A DNA stretch of 64,000 nucleotides from an uncultured Psychroserpens sp. (GTDB lineage: Bacteria; Bacteroidota; Bacteroidia; Flavobacteriales; Flavobacteriaceae). Positions 1 through 8,319 of this stretch are shown here, in pieces. The notes beneath the pieces are model-generated. The model worked only from the letters and a program-made list of their open reading frames with translations, was not told the DNA's origin and ran no database searches. Each line of letters starts with the position of its first letter. Position 1 is the stretch's first letter. Where the stretch lies: NCBI RefSeq assembly GCF_947500255.1, contig NZ_CANMRL010000004.1:186001-250000 (forward strand), given 5' to 3'. The position numbers were made by a program, and so were the translations under genes.

Positions 1-69
1 GTTAAAAATTTGGCCAAAGTCGAGCTCTTTAGCACTTAATATTCGTTGTTGAATTTCAGATAAACGCAT
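1..69 (-). CDS. 5' end of a leftward gene of unknown function (partial)
   Basis: The first 23 codons of a leftward gene can be read from an ATG at 69 to the window edge (MRLSEIQQRILSAKELDFGQ and on). The reading frame is open throughout and the start lies about 140 bases from the miaB start, so the two genes are divergent. Too little is visible to assign a family. The segment is hydrophilic, so any membrane part would lie beyond the edge. Confidence 0.6.
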   Translation of the reverse strand, partial: MRLSEIQQRILSAKELDFGQIFN

Positions 70-143
70 TATTGGTTGATTTAAATTACGCTTCAAATTA
101 CGTGAAATAAAACACATCTACAAAAGAAATTCGATTATGACAC

Positions 144-176
144 TTTGTCATATTACTTAATTTTATACTATCTTTG
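144..176 (+). promoter_or_regulatory. Bacteroidota-type promoter of miaB
   Basis: TTTG at 144-147 is followed 21 bases later by TATCTTTG at 169-176, matching the TTTG / TAnnTTTG pattern of the Bacteroidota primary sigma factor. Transcription would start near 182, which favours the ATG at 212 as the miaB start over the TTG at 185. Confidence 0.7.
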
Positions 177-211
177 CATGCTTATTGACTGTACAATACT
201 TTCAGAGATTT

Positions 212-1645
212 ATGGAGAAAACAATAGACGAAAGCAAACAAGGAGAACGCTTAATTTTAGAGCCTAAAGTAAATAATACACGTAAACTTTTTATTGAAAG
301 TTATGGCTGTGCTATGAATTTTAGTGATAGTGAAATTGTAGCTTCTATACTTTCCGAACAAGGGTTTAACACTACACAAAGCCTAGAAGACGCTGATTTA
401 GTACTAGTCAATACATGCTCTATTAGAGATAAGGCTGAGCAAACGGTAAGAAAACGTCTTGAAAAATACAATGCTGTAAAGCGCATTAATCCAAAAATGA
501 AAGTTGGTGTTTTAGGTTGCATGGCAGAGCGTCTCAAAACAAAATTCTTAGAGGAAGAAAAAATTGTAGACCTTGTTGTTGGTCCTGATGCCTATAAAGA
601 CTTACCGAATCTTTTAGCCGAAGTAGACGAAGGTAGAGATGCAATTAATGTTATTTTATCTAAGGAAGAGACCTATGGTGACATTGCTCCAGTAAGACTC
701 AATACCAATGGCGTGACAGCTTTTGTTTCTATTACGCGTGGTTGTGATAACATGTGTACCTTTTGTGTTGTTCCTTTTACACGTGGTCGTGAACGTAGTC
801 GTGACCCACAAAGTATTATTGAAGAAGTGAACGATTTATGGAACAAAGGCTACAAAGAAATTACACTTCTAGGTCAAAATGTAGATAGCTATTTATGGTA
901 TGGCGGTGGACTCAAAAAAGACTTTATCAAAGCGAGTGATATACAAAAGGCCACAGCAGTAAATTTTGCACAATTATTAGAGTTATGTGCCAAAGCCCAA
1001 CCTAAAATGCGTATTCGCTTTTCCACGTCTAATCCACAAGATTTGACACTTGACGTAATTGAAACCATGGCGAAGTTTGATAATATTTGTAAGCATATTC
1101 ACTTACCTGTTCAAAGCGGAAGCAATCGTATTTTAAAAGAAATGAATCGTTTGCATACACGCGAAGAATATTTTGAACTCATTGACAATATTAGACGTAT
1201 TATCCCTAATTGTGCAATTAGTCAAGACCTCATTGCTGGTTTTCCTACGGAAACTGAACAAGACCATCAAGACACCTTAAGTCTCATGGACTATGTGAAG
1301 TATAATTTTGGTTATATGTTCACCTATTCTGAACGACCAGGAACACTTGCCGAACGCAAAATGGAAGATGATGTTCCAGAAGACACAAAAAAACGTCGAT
1401 TAGCAGAAATTGTACAACGCCAAAGGGAACATAGCGAAGTTAGAACTAAAGAATATCTAGATAGCATTGTAGAGGTTTTAATTGAGCGTCAATCGAAAAA
1501 ATCAGATGCGCAATGGTCTGGACGCACCTCTCAAAATATTGTCGCTGTTTTTCCAAAAGAACACTATAACATAGGAGATCTGGTAAAAGTGAAGGTCACA
1601 GATTGTACAAGTGCAACACTAATAGGTGTAGCCATCGAGAATTAA
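212..1645 (+). CDS. miaB: tRNA-2-methylthio-N6-dimethylallyladenosine synthase MiaB
   Basis: This radical-SAM methylthiotransferase adds the 2-methylthio group to i6A37 of tRNA. The protein is 477 residues, the usual MiaB length. The N-terminal UPF0004 domain carries the three cluster cysteines C33, C69 and C103. The radical-SAM CxxxCxxC motif is C178, C182, C185 (GCDNMCTFC). A TRAM-like RNA-binding tail ends the protein (VKVKVTDCTSATLIG). I chose the ATG at 212 because the promoter -7 box ends at 176; a TTG at 185 would add nine residues. It leads a rightward series of closely spaced genes (15 bases to the next). Confidence 0.95.
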   Translation: MEKTIDESKQGERLILEPKVNNTRKLFIESYGCAMNFSDSEIVASILSEQGFNTTQSLEDADLVLVNTCSIRDKAEQTVRKRLEKYNAVKRINPKMKVGVLGCMAERLKTKFLEEEKIVDLVVGPDAYKDLPNLLAEVDEGRDAINVILSKEETYGDIAPVRLNTNGVTAFVSITRGCDNMCTFCVVPFTRGRERSRDPQSIIEEVNDLWNKGYKEITLLGQNVDSYLWYGGGLKKDFIKASDIQKATAVNFAQLLELCAKAQPKMRIRFSTSNPQDLTLDVIETMAKFDNICKHIHLPVQSGSNRILKEMNRLHTREEYFELIDNIRRIIPNCAISQDLIAGFPTETEQDHQDTLSLMDYVKYNFGYMFTYSERPGTLAERKMEDDVPEDTKKRRLAEIVQRQREHSEVRTKEYLDSIVEVLIERQSKKSDAQWSGRTSQNIVAVFPKEHYNIGDLVKVKVTDCTSATLIGVAIEN

Positions 1646-1660
1646 AAATAAGACAAATTA

Positions 1661-2926
1661 ATGGAATCCATTCAAGCCATAAAACAACGTTTCGGAATTA
1701 TTGGAAACGATCCAAAACTTAACCGAGCTATCGAAAAAGCGATACAGGTTGCACCCACTGATATTTCAGTATTAGTGACTGGTGAAAGTGGTGTTGGAAA
1801 AGAAAGTATTCCGAAGATCATACACCAATTGTCTCATCGCAAACATGGTAAATACATCGCAGTAAACTGTGGTGCTATTCCCGAAGGCACTATAGACAGT
1901 GAATTATTTGGACACGAAAAAGGTGCCTTTACCGGAGCAACCTCAACACGATCTGGTTACTTTGAAGTAGCAGATGGCGGGACTATTTTTTTAGATGAAG
2001 TAGGTGAGTTACCATTGACCACACAAGTGCGTTTATTACGTGTACTTGAAAATGGAGAATTTATAAAAGTAGGCTCTAGTAAGGTTCAAAAAACCAATGT
2101 CAGAATTGTCGCAGCAACAAACGTCAATATGTTTGAGGCTATTAAAAAAGAGAAGTTCCGTGAAGACTTGTATTACAGGCTAAGTACTGTTGATATTAAT
2201 ATTCCGCCACTTCGTGAACGTAAGGAAGATATTCATTTACTCTTTAGAAAGTTCGCCAGTGATTTTGCCTTAAAATATAAAATGCCAACCATCAAATTAA
2301 CCGATGATGCTGTGAGTATTTTACAAAAACATCGCTGGAATGGGAATATTCGTCAGTTGCGAAATGTAGCTGAACAAATTTCGGTACTAGAACAAAACAG
2401 AACGATTAGCGCTTCTACTCTACAAGGGTATTTACCTAGTGGAAGTAGTAACCTTCCAGCCGTGATCAATACCTCCAAAGCTGAAAGTGATTTTAGTAAC
2501 GAACGTGAAATTCTTTACAAGGTACTTTTCGATATGAAAAGTGATCTTAACGACCTTAAGAAACTCACCATGGAGCTTATGAAAAGTGGCAATGCTTCAG
2601 ACGTTCAAAAGGATAACGAAGGATTGATTCAAAAGATATATGGCGAGCCTCAAAAAGACACAAGTCCTGAGGAGTTCGAGGACATGGAGATTTTAGCCAT
2701 TCCTGAACAGACTGAAGATCATTTTGATCCCGAAGACAAAAACCAAGACAAATATCATTTTGCCGAGGAAATCGAAGAAGAAGAAACCTTATCTTTACAA
2801 GACAAAGAGTTAGAACTTATCAAAAAGTCACTTGAACGCCATCAAGGTAAACGCAAATTAGCAGCGGCCGAACTTGGTATAAGTGAACGCACATTGTATA
2901 GAAAAATAAAACAATACGATCTTTAA
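1661..2926 (+). CDS. Sigma-54 activator (AAA+ / Fis HTH) without sensory domain
   Basis: The protein is a 421-residue bacterial enhancer-binding protein. The AAA+ domain starts near residue 15, with Walker A GESGVGKE at 41-48, the sigma-54-contacting GAFTGA loop at 88-93, Walker B GGTIFLDE near 106-113 and an arginine-finger region. A low-complexity acidic linker spans about 310-385, and a Fis-type HTH lies at 398-418 (AAAELGISERTLYRKI). There is no receiver, GAF or PAS domain, so activity must be set by partners, level or the linker. The residues after Walker A (SIPKIIH) differ from the usual LVARAIH. The gene lies between miaB and lptE, an arrangement I recall from Flavobacteriaceae. The targets are unknown; a sigma-54-like element lies 2.2 kb downstream, in front of groES. 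Confidence 0.92.
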   Translation: MESIQAIKQRFGIIGNDPKLNRAIEKAIQVAPTDISVLVTGESGVGKESIPKIIHQLSHRKHGKYIAVNCGAIPEGTIDSELFGHEKGAFTGATSTRSGYFEVADGGTIFLDEVGELPLTTQVRLLRVLENGEFIKVGSSKVQKTNVRIVAATNVNMFEAIKKEKFREDLYYRLSTVDINIPPLRERKEDIHLLFRKFASDFALKYKMPTIKLTDDAVSILQKHRWNGNIRQLRNVAEQISVLEQNRTISASTLQGYLPSGSSNLPAVINTSKAESDFSNEREILYKVLFDMKSDLNDLKKLTMELMKSGNASDVQKDNEGLIQKIYGEPQKDTSPEEFEDMEILAIPEQTEDHFDPEDKNQDKYHFAEEIEEEETLSLQDKELELIKKSLERHQGKRKLAAAELGISERTLYRKIKQYDL

Positions 2927-2991
2927 GAAAAGTTTATGACATCAACCATAATAAAATATAAAAGCTCCTGTTCTTTTTAATTGTGGTTGCT

Positions 2992-2999
2992 TACATTTG
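2992..2999 (+). promoter_or_regulatory. -7 box inside the miaB-lptE gene run
   Basis: TACATTTG matches TAnnTTTG exactly and sits in the 70-base gap after the sigma-54 activator gene. I see no clear TTTG about 20 bases upstream. If it is used, the transcript starts near 3005, ruling out a TTG codon at 2997 as the start of the next gene. Confidence 0.45.
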
Positions 3000-3023
3000 A
3001 CAAAAGAAAACGATACAACACAA

Positions 3024-3221
3024 ATGAAGGCAGTAGAAATATTTATGATTCGAAAATCGTTTGCACGAAACAGTTCTGAAGCGATTAGAAAAGAAGCTGA
3101 AGATCTCGTGAATGAGAAACACTATCAAGGTTACCGATTAATAAACGTAGACTTTGATGTTGCAGATAACGCAGGTTATATTTACGCTTTTATAACCATG
3201 AAGCGTCCTAATACGTATTAA
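3024..3221 (+). CDS. Conserved small protein of unknown function (65 aa)
   Basis: A 65-residue soluble protein starting MKAVEIFMIRKSFARNSSEA. It has a predicted helix rich in charged residues (15-35) and a C-terminal beta-like segment (YRLINVDFDVADNAGYIYAFITM). There is no signal peptide or cysteine. I do not recognise a named family. A TTG at 2997 could add nine residues but overlaps a TAnnTTTG box, so the ATG at 3024 is preferred. The stop is three bases before the lptE ATG, so the two are almost certainly cotranscribed. Confidence 0.7.
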   Translation: MKAVEIFMIRKSFARNSSEAIRKEAEDLVNEKHYQGYRLINVDFDVADNAGYIYAFITMKRPNTY

Positions 3222-3224
3222 TTA

Positions 3225-3725
3225 ATGAAACACATTAAATATATAACCTTAGTATGCTCTCTGCTACTTTTTAGTTGCGGACCTTATTCATTTACAGGTA
3301 TTCAAGACTTGAAAGCCGAAACATTTCAAGTCAATTATTTTATTAATAATGCCAATCAAATTGAACCAGGTTTTGATCGCGACTTTACCTTAGCTTTGCA
3401 GGATTTAATCGTCAATCAAACAAATTTAAACTTAACAACTACAAATGGCGACTTAGTATACGAAGGTGAAATTGTTGAGTATAGAATCTCTCCTACAACG
3501 GCTCAAGCCAATAGTACAGCTGCTCAGAACAGATTAACCGTAACAGTAAATGTTAGACTATTTGATAAAAACGAACCAGACGAAGAATTTGAACAACGCT
3601 TTTCATTCTTCTTCGATTATGATGGAAGTTCACTGTTACAAGGCACCCTTAAAGACACGGCTCATGAAGAAATTTTTGAACGTTTAACTCAAGACATTTT
3701 TAATGCAACACTAGCTAAATGGTAA
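3225..3725 (+). CDS. lptE: LptE-family LPS-assembly lipoprotein
   Basis: A 166-residue lipoprotein: the signal sequence ends in the lipobox LFSC with Cys18, and the mature part starts GPYSFTGI, as in Bacteroidota LptE. The family plugs the LptD barrel and helps place lipopolysaccharide in the outer leaflet of the outer membrane. The body has the alternating strand/helix pattern of the family, with the conserved helix near residues 50-65 (FDRDFTLALQDLI). It follows the small protein by three bases and touches the next gene (TAAATG), so it is in an operon. The symbol is given by family; lptD is not in the window. Confidence 0.85.
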   Translation: MKHIKYITLVCSLLLFSCGPYSFTGIQDLKAETFQVNYFINNANQIEPGFDRDFTLALQDLIVNQTNLNLTTTNGDLVYEGEIVEYRISPTTAQANSTAAQNRLTVTVNVRLFDKNEPDEEFEQRFSFFFDYDGSSLLQGTLKDTAHEEIFERLTQDIFNATLAKW

Positions 3726-4676
3726 ATGAATATTAAAGATTTCACATACATACTTCAAAATCCGCAACATATTACCACTGCGCAAACCGATGCATTGCAT
3801 ACACTTACCAATACTTATCCTTACTTTCAATCTGCAAGAGCTTTATATTTGAAAGGACTTAAAAGTAAGGAAAGCTACAAATACAATCAAGAATTAAAAA
3901 CGACTGCAGCCTACACCACAGACAGAAGTATCTTGTTTGATTATATCACCTCTGAAGCCTTTAACCAAAATGAGATCTCGCAGATCATCAAGCAAAATTC
4001 TGAGCATCTAAAAGAGATTACCGTAAATGACATAGATGATATTTCGGTAGATAAAAGTGTGACTATCGATGATGCCTTAAAAGAACATATTAAAAATACT
4101 GAAGGCGTTCTAGATCCTCACCTTTTTGAACAAAAGGTAAAACCTGAAGAGGTGGCACATTTTTTATCATTACCAGATAATACACCTGAACAAGTGATTA
4201 TCGATATTGACGCCAAACGTATAGAAGAAACGGCTAAAGAAAAACTTCAAATAGGAAAACCTTTAGAGTTTGATAAAACTGAAACACATTCGTTTGCCGA
4301 GTGGTTAAAAATCACGAGCTTCAAACCTATAGAACGCACTGAAGATGAGCCAATTTCAGAAGACAAAGAGCAAGAATCTAAAGACGACAAATCTGTTATA
4401 GTAAGCAAGAAATTTGAGCTTATAGATAAATTCCTAGAAAGCAACCCTAAAATTGTACCTTCTAAAGACACACCTAAAATCAATATTGACACTAGTGACA
4501 AAGTCGCTCATGATGGTCTTATGACTGAGACTTTAGCTCGAATTTACCTTGAACAACACAATTATGAAAAGGCGATTCAATCTTATAAAATTTTAAGTTT
4601 GAAATATCCAGAAAAAAGTGGTTTCTTTGCAGACCAAATTAAAGCAGTAAAAGAATTACAAGAAAATAATACATAG
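3726..4676 (+). CDS. TPR-like protein of unknown function
   Basis: A 316-residue soluble protein with no signal peptide. The N-terminal 100 residues are helical (LTNTYPYFQSARALYLKGLK), then a long acidic charged middle (about 105-260). A C-terminal TPR-like hairpin lies at about 265-305 (ETLARIYLEQHNYEKAIQSYKILSLKYP). Such proteins sit between lptE and secG in related genomes, as far as I recall, but I know of no function. The ATG directly follows the lptE stop and secG starts six bases after its stop. A scaffold or envelope-biogenesis role would be inference from context only. Confidence 0.85.
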   Translation: MNIKDFTYILQNPQHITTAQTDALHTLTNTYPYFQSARALYLKGLKSKESYKYNQELKTTAAYTTDRSILFDYITSEAFNQNEISQIIKQNSEHLKEITVNDIDDISVDKSVTIDDALKEHIKNTEGVLDPHLFEQKVKPEEVAHFLSLPDNTPEQVIIDIDAKRIEETAKEKLQIGKPLEFDKTETHSFAEWLKITSFKPIERTEDEPISEDKEQESKDDKSVIVSKKFELIDKFLESNPKIVPSKDTPKINIDTSDKVAHDGLMTETLARIYLEQHNYEKAIQSYKILSLKYPEKSGFFADQIKAVKELQENNT

Positions 4677-4681
4677 AACTA

Positions 4682-5038
4682 ATGAATACGTTTACTATAT
4701 TTTTAATCCTAATCGTTATAGTTTCATTTTTACTCGTAGTAGTAGTTATGGTACAAAACCCAAAAGGTGGTGGATTATCTTCATCATTTGGTGGAGGTGG
4801 TACTCAACAATTAGGAGGTGTTAAAAAAACAACAGACTTTCTAGATAAGAGTACTTGGGCTTTAGCAACCTTATTGTTAGCACTTATCCTAGCATCAAAT
4901 TTTGCTATTCCTGGTGCTGGCGGTTCTGAAGACTCTAAAATAAATACTGAAAATGGTACTGAGTCAACAACTCCTGTATCAACACCTAGTACATCATCTG
5001 ACGATATTGCTAATCCGGCAGATTCTACTGGAAGCTAA
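4682..5038 (+). CDS. secG: Preprotein translocase subunit SecG
   Basis: A 118-residue protein with two membrane helices (residues 3-23 and 57-77) joined by the Gly/Ser-rich loop of SecG (QNPKGGGLSSSFGG), which includes the family signature near residues 24-45. It is the accessory subunit of the SecYEG channel. The C-terminal extension, rich in Ser/Thr/Asp, is common in Bacteroidota SecG. It is the last gene of the run and is followed by a strong hairpin terminator. Confidence 0.93.
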   Translation: MNTFTIFLILIVIVSFLLVVVVMVQNPKGGGLSSSFGGGGTQQLGGVKKTTDFLDKSTWALATLLLALILASNFAIPGAGGSEDSKINTENGTESTTPVSTPSTSSDDIANPADSTGS

Positions 5039-5060
5039 TTAGAAAGAAACCATATATATA

Positions 5061-5090
5061 AAATGCCAGCTATTACAGTTGGCATTTTTT
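5061..5090 (+). terminator. Terminator after secG
   Basis: ATGCCA (5063-5068) pairs with TGGCAT (5080-5085) and is followed by a run of T. It closes the miaB-secG run and separates it from groES. Confidence 0.85.
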
Positions 5091-5120
5091 ATTTCTGCAA
5101 CTTTGTCAGTAAAATTTCAT

Positions 5121-5137
5121 TGGCACATTTTTCGCAT
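5121..5137 (+). promoter_or_regulatory. Sigma-54-like -24/-12 promoter in front of groES
   Basis: TGGCAC (5121-5126), five bases, then TCGCAT (5132-5137). The GG (5122-5123) and GC (5134-5135) dinucleotides are 12 bases apart, as in -24/-12 promoters (TGGCAC-N5-TTGCW); the only deviation is C for T in TTGC. Transcription would start near 5147, leaving a leader of about 40 bases before groES. No TAnnTTTG box lies in the gap. A chance match is possible. Confidence 0.5.
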
Positions 5138-5151
5138 AACGCTTTAGCGTT
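5138..5151. promoter_or_regulatory. Palindrome at the presumed groES transcription start
   Basis: AACGCT and AGCGTT are perfect inverted arms around TT. The site directly abuts the -12 element and would cover the transcription start, where a repressor could act. It does not match the CIRCE sequence (TTAGCACTC-N9-GAGTGCTAA), so HrcA control is not suggested. Confidence 0.4.
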
Positions 5152-5186
5152 AATCACAATCAAATAATTAAAAAAACTTACATAAC

Positions 5187-5462
5187 ATGAGCATAAACAT
5201 TAAACCATTAGCAGATAGAGTTCTTATTGAGCCTATGCAGGCTGAAACTAAAACCGCTTCAGGGATTATTATTCCAGACAACGCTAAAGAAAAGCCACAA
5301 AAAGGAAAGGTTGTCGCAGTAGGTAAAGGTACAAAAGATGAGCCTATGACAGTAAAATCTGGTGACACTGTTCTCTACGGAAAGTATGCTGGAACAGAGT
5401 TAAAGTTAGAAGGTAAAGATTACATCATCATGCGTGAAAGTGATATCCTAGCAATTGTTTAA
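5187..5462 (+). CDS. groES: Co-chaperonin GroES
   Basis: A 91-residue Cpn10: N-terminal [11 protein letters not shown] motif, mobile loop near residues 18-32 ([19 protein letters not shown]) and the conserved [13 protein letters not shown] segment. It caps the GroEL ring during folding in the cytoplasm. groEL starts 25 bases downstream, so the pair forms one transcript. Confidence 0.97.
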   Translation: MSINIKPLADRVLIEPMQAETKTASGIIIPDNAKEKPQKGKVVAVGKGTKDEPMTVKSGDTVLYGKYAGTELKLEGKDYIIMRESDILAIV

Positions 5463-5466
5463 TTAA

Positions 5467-7125
<1,659 letters not shown>

Positions 7126-7212
7126 TCGAGCAGACAACTTACTCACATGTACAAAATGTAGTTACCAAGTGAGTTTAATAAGTAACTGTTGAAATAGGTA
7201 GTTATACACAGA

Positions 7213-7247
7213 AATAGCCCTTGATGAGAATCAAGGGCTATTATTTT
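7213..7247 (+). terminator. Terminator after groEL
   Basis: A 13-base stem (7213-7225 with 7230-7242, AATAGCCCTTGAT and its complement) with a 4-base loop, followed by a T-rich stretch. No gene is visible between the groEL stop and this hairpin. Confidence 0.85.
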
Positions 7248-7285
7248 GAATAAATTTTCATAGCTTTAAGAAAAACCAATCCATC

Positions 7286-7924
7286 ATGAAAAAAAAGCTT
7301 ATCTATGCCTTTGGCGAAATACTCATTGTAATTATTGGAATATCATTGGCTTTTGCAATGAGTAAATGGGGTGAGAATAATGCCAATAATGCTCAAAAAG
7401 CACAATACATCAACAATCTTAAGCAAGATATAGAAGCCGATAAAATACAATTAGAAGCCAATCTTATCAAAATTAACGAGAAAATTGAACTTTGTGGCGC
7501 GCTTATTCCTGTTCTTGGTTCTAATGATTCTGAAAAACCAACCAAATTAAGAGGTGTATACAATGTAGCGAATCTGACAAACTTTACCCCTAAAGACTAT
7601 ACACATCAGACCTTAGTGAATTCGGGAGATTTAAAACTAATGAATGATTTTAAACTGAAATCAGATATATTAAAGCACTACTCTATATACAAAGACATCC
7701 AAAAAGCGTATCAACGTCAAGAAGCCATTAATAAAGACTATTTAGGACGCTATTTTATATACAATACCGATTACGATTTGATGCGAGAAGGCAAATCACC
7801 TTTTACTGATGAGAAACTTCTAAAAAATATTATGCAGAGCGTACGTGGTTCTTTTATGATAAAAAGAGATGCTACACAACGAGGTATAAATAGCTGTGAT
7901 AGTATTTTGAAAGTTTTGAAATAA
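7286..7924 (+). CDS. DUF6090-like membrane-anchored protein
   Basis: A 212-residue protein with one N-terminal membrane helix (AFGEILIVIIGISLAFAM, about 8-26) followed by a long helical, charged domain. The helix motif GEIL-V-IGI-LA and the acidic segment after it resemble DUF6090 proteins; a clearer member is at 51238. The function of the family is not known to me. It stands alone between two terminators. The 3' end overlaps the bidirectional hairpin shared with the leftward metal operon. Confidence 0.75.
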   Translation: MKKKLIYAFGEILIVIIGISLAFAMSKWGENNANNAQKAQYINNLKQDIEADKIQLEANLIKINEKIELCGALIPVLGSNDSEKPTKLRGVYNVANLTNFTPKDYTHQTLVNSGDLKLMNDFKLKSDILKHYSIYKDIQKAYQRQEAINKDYLGRYFIYNTDYDLMREGKSPFTDEKLLKNIMQSVRGSFMIKRDATQRGINSCDSILKVLK

Positions 7925-7953
7925 AAAAAGCCTAGATTAAATCCAGGCTTTTT
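7924..7953. terminator. Bidirectional terminator between convergent genes
   Basis: AAAAAAGCCT and AGGCTTTTT arms flank a second short pairing (GATT/ATC). There is an A-run on one side and a T-run on the other, so the hairpin can stop both the rightward DUF6090-like gene and the leftward metal operon. Confidence 0.8.
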
Positions 7954-7957
7954 ACTA

Positions 7958-8311
7958 TTAATTGTCATGATCATCGACCACAGTTTTATCTCTATACTTA
8001 CAACAAGGGTGTACCGAATTATAAGCTTCATCTGTAGCTTTTATAGTTTTAGTATCGTGACCAACAGAAGCAACTTTCTTACTTATCGTTTCCAAATTGG
8101 TTTTACGCTCGTCAAAAATTAATTTGAGCTCATGTGTTTTTACATTCCAAATTGCAGATTTTACACCTTTGGTTCTAATGGCTGCTTTTTCAATACGTTC
8201 TTTACACATCATACATACGCCATCTACTTCTAGAGAAGCTTTAGCATTCTTATTTTGTGCAAATGTTACTGTTGTGACTAGTATAGCTAGTACTACTATT
8301 ATTTTTTTCAT
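7958..8311 (-). CDS. Secreted heavy-metal-associated (HMA) domain protein
   Basis: A 117-residue protein: signal peptide (1-18, ending TFAQ), then an HMA fold of about 65 residues (27-95) with the metal-binding motif GVCMMCKERIE (CxxC). A short tail contains HPCCKYRD, a second possible thiol site. The domain binds Cu(I) or similar soft metals; here it would act in the periplasm. It lies nine bases after the TonB receptor gene and is the last gene of the leftward operon. Copper is inferred from the fold and the operon, not proven. Confidence 0.88.
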   Translation of the reverse strand: MKKIIVVLAILVTTVTFAQNKNAKASLEVDGVCMMCKERIEKAAIRTKGVKSAIWNVKTHELKLIFDERKTNLETISKKVASVGHDTKTIKATDEAYNSVHPCCKYRDKTVVDDHDN

Positions 8312-8319
8312 TTTAATTG

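Noticed and set aside
185-211. TTG start that would lengthen miaB by nine residues
   Set aside because: The -7 box ends at 176, leaving almost no leader, and the ATG at 212 fits the family N-terminus.
4153-4170. A second TGGCACATTTTTT word that resembles the -24 half of the groES element
   Set aside because: It lies within a coding region and lacks the GC pair 12 bases after the GG, so it is not a -24/-12 promoter.
5138-5151. CIRCE/HrcA site
   Set aside because: Neither the arm sequence nor the 9-base spacer of CIRCE is present.
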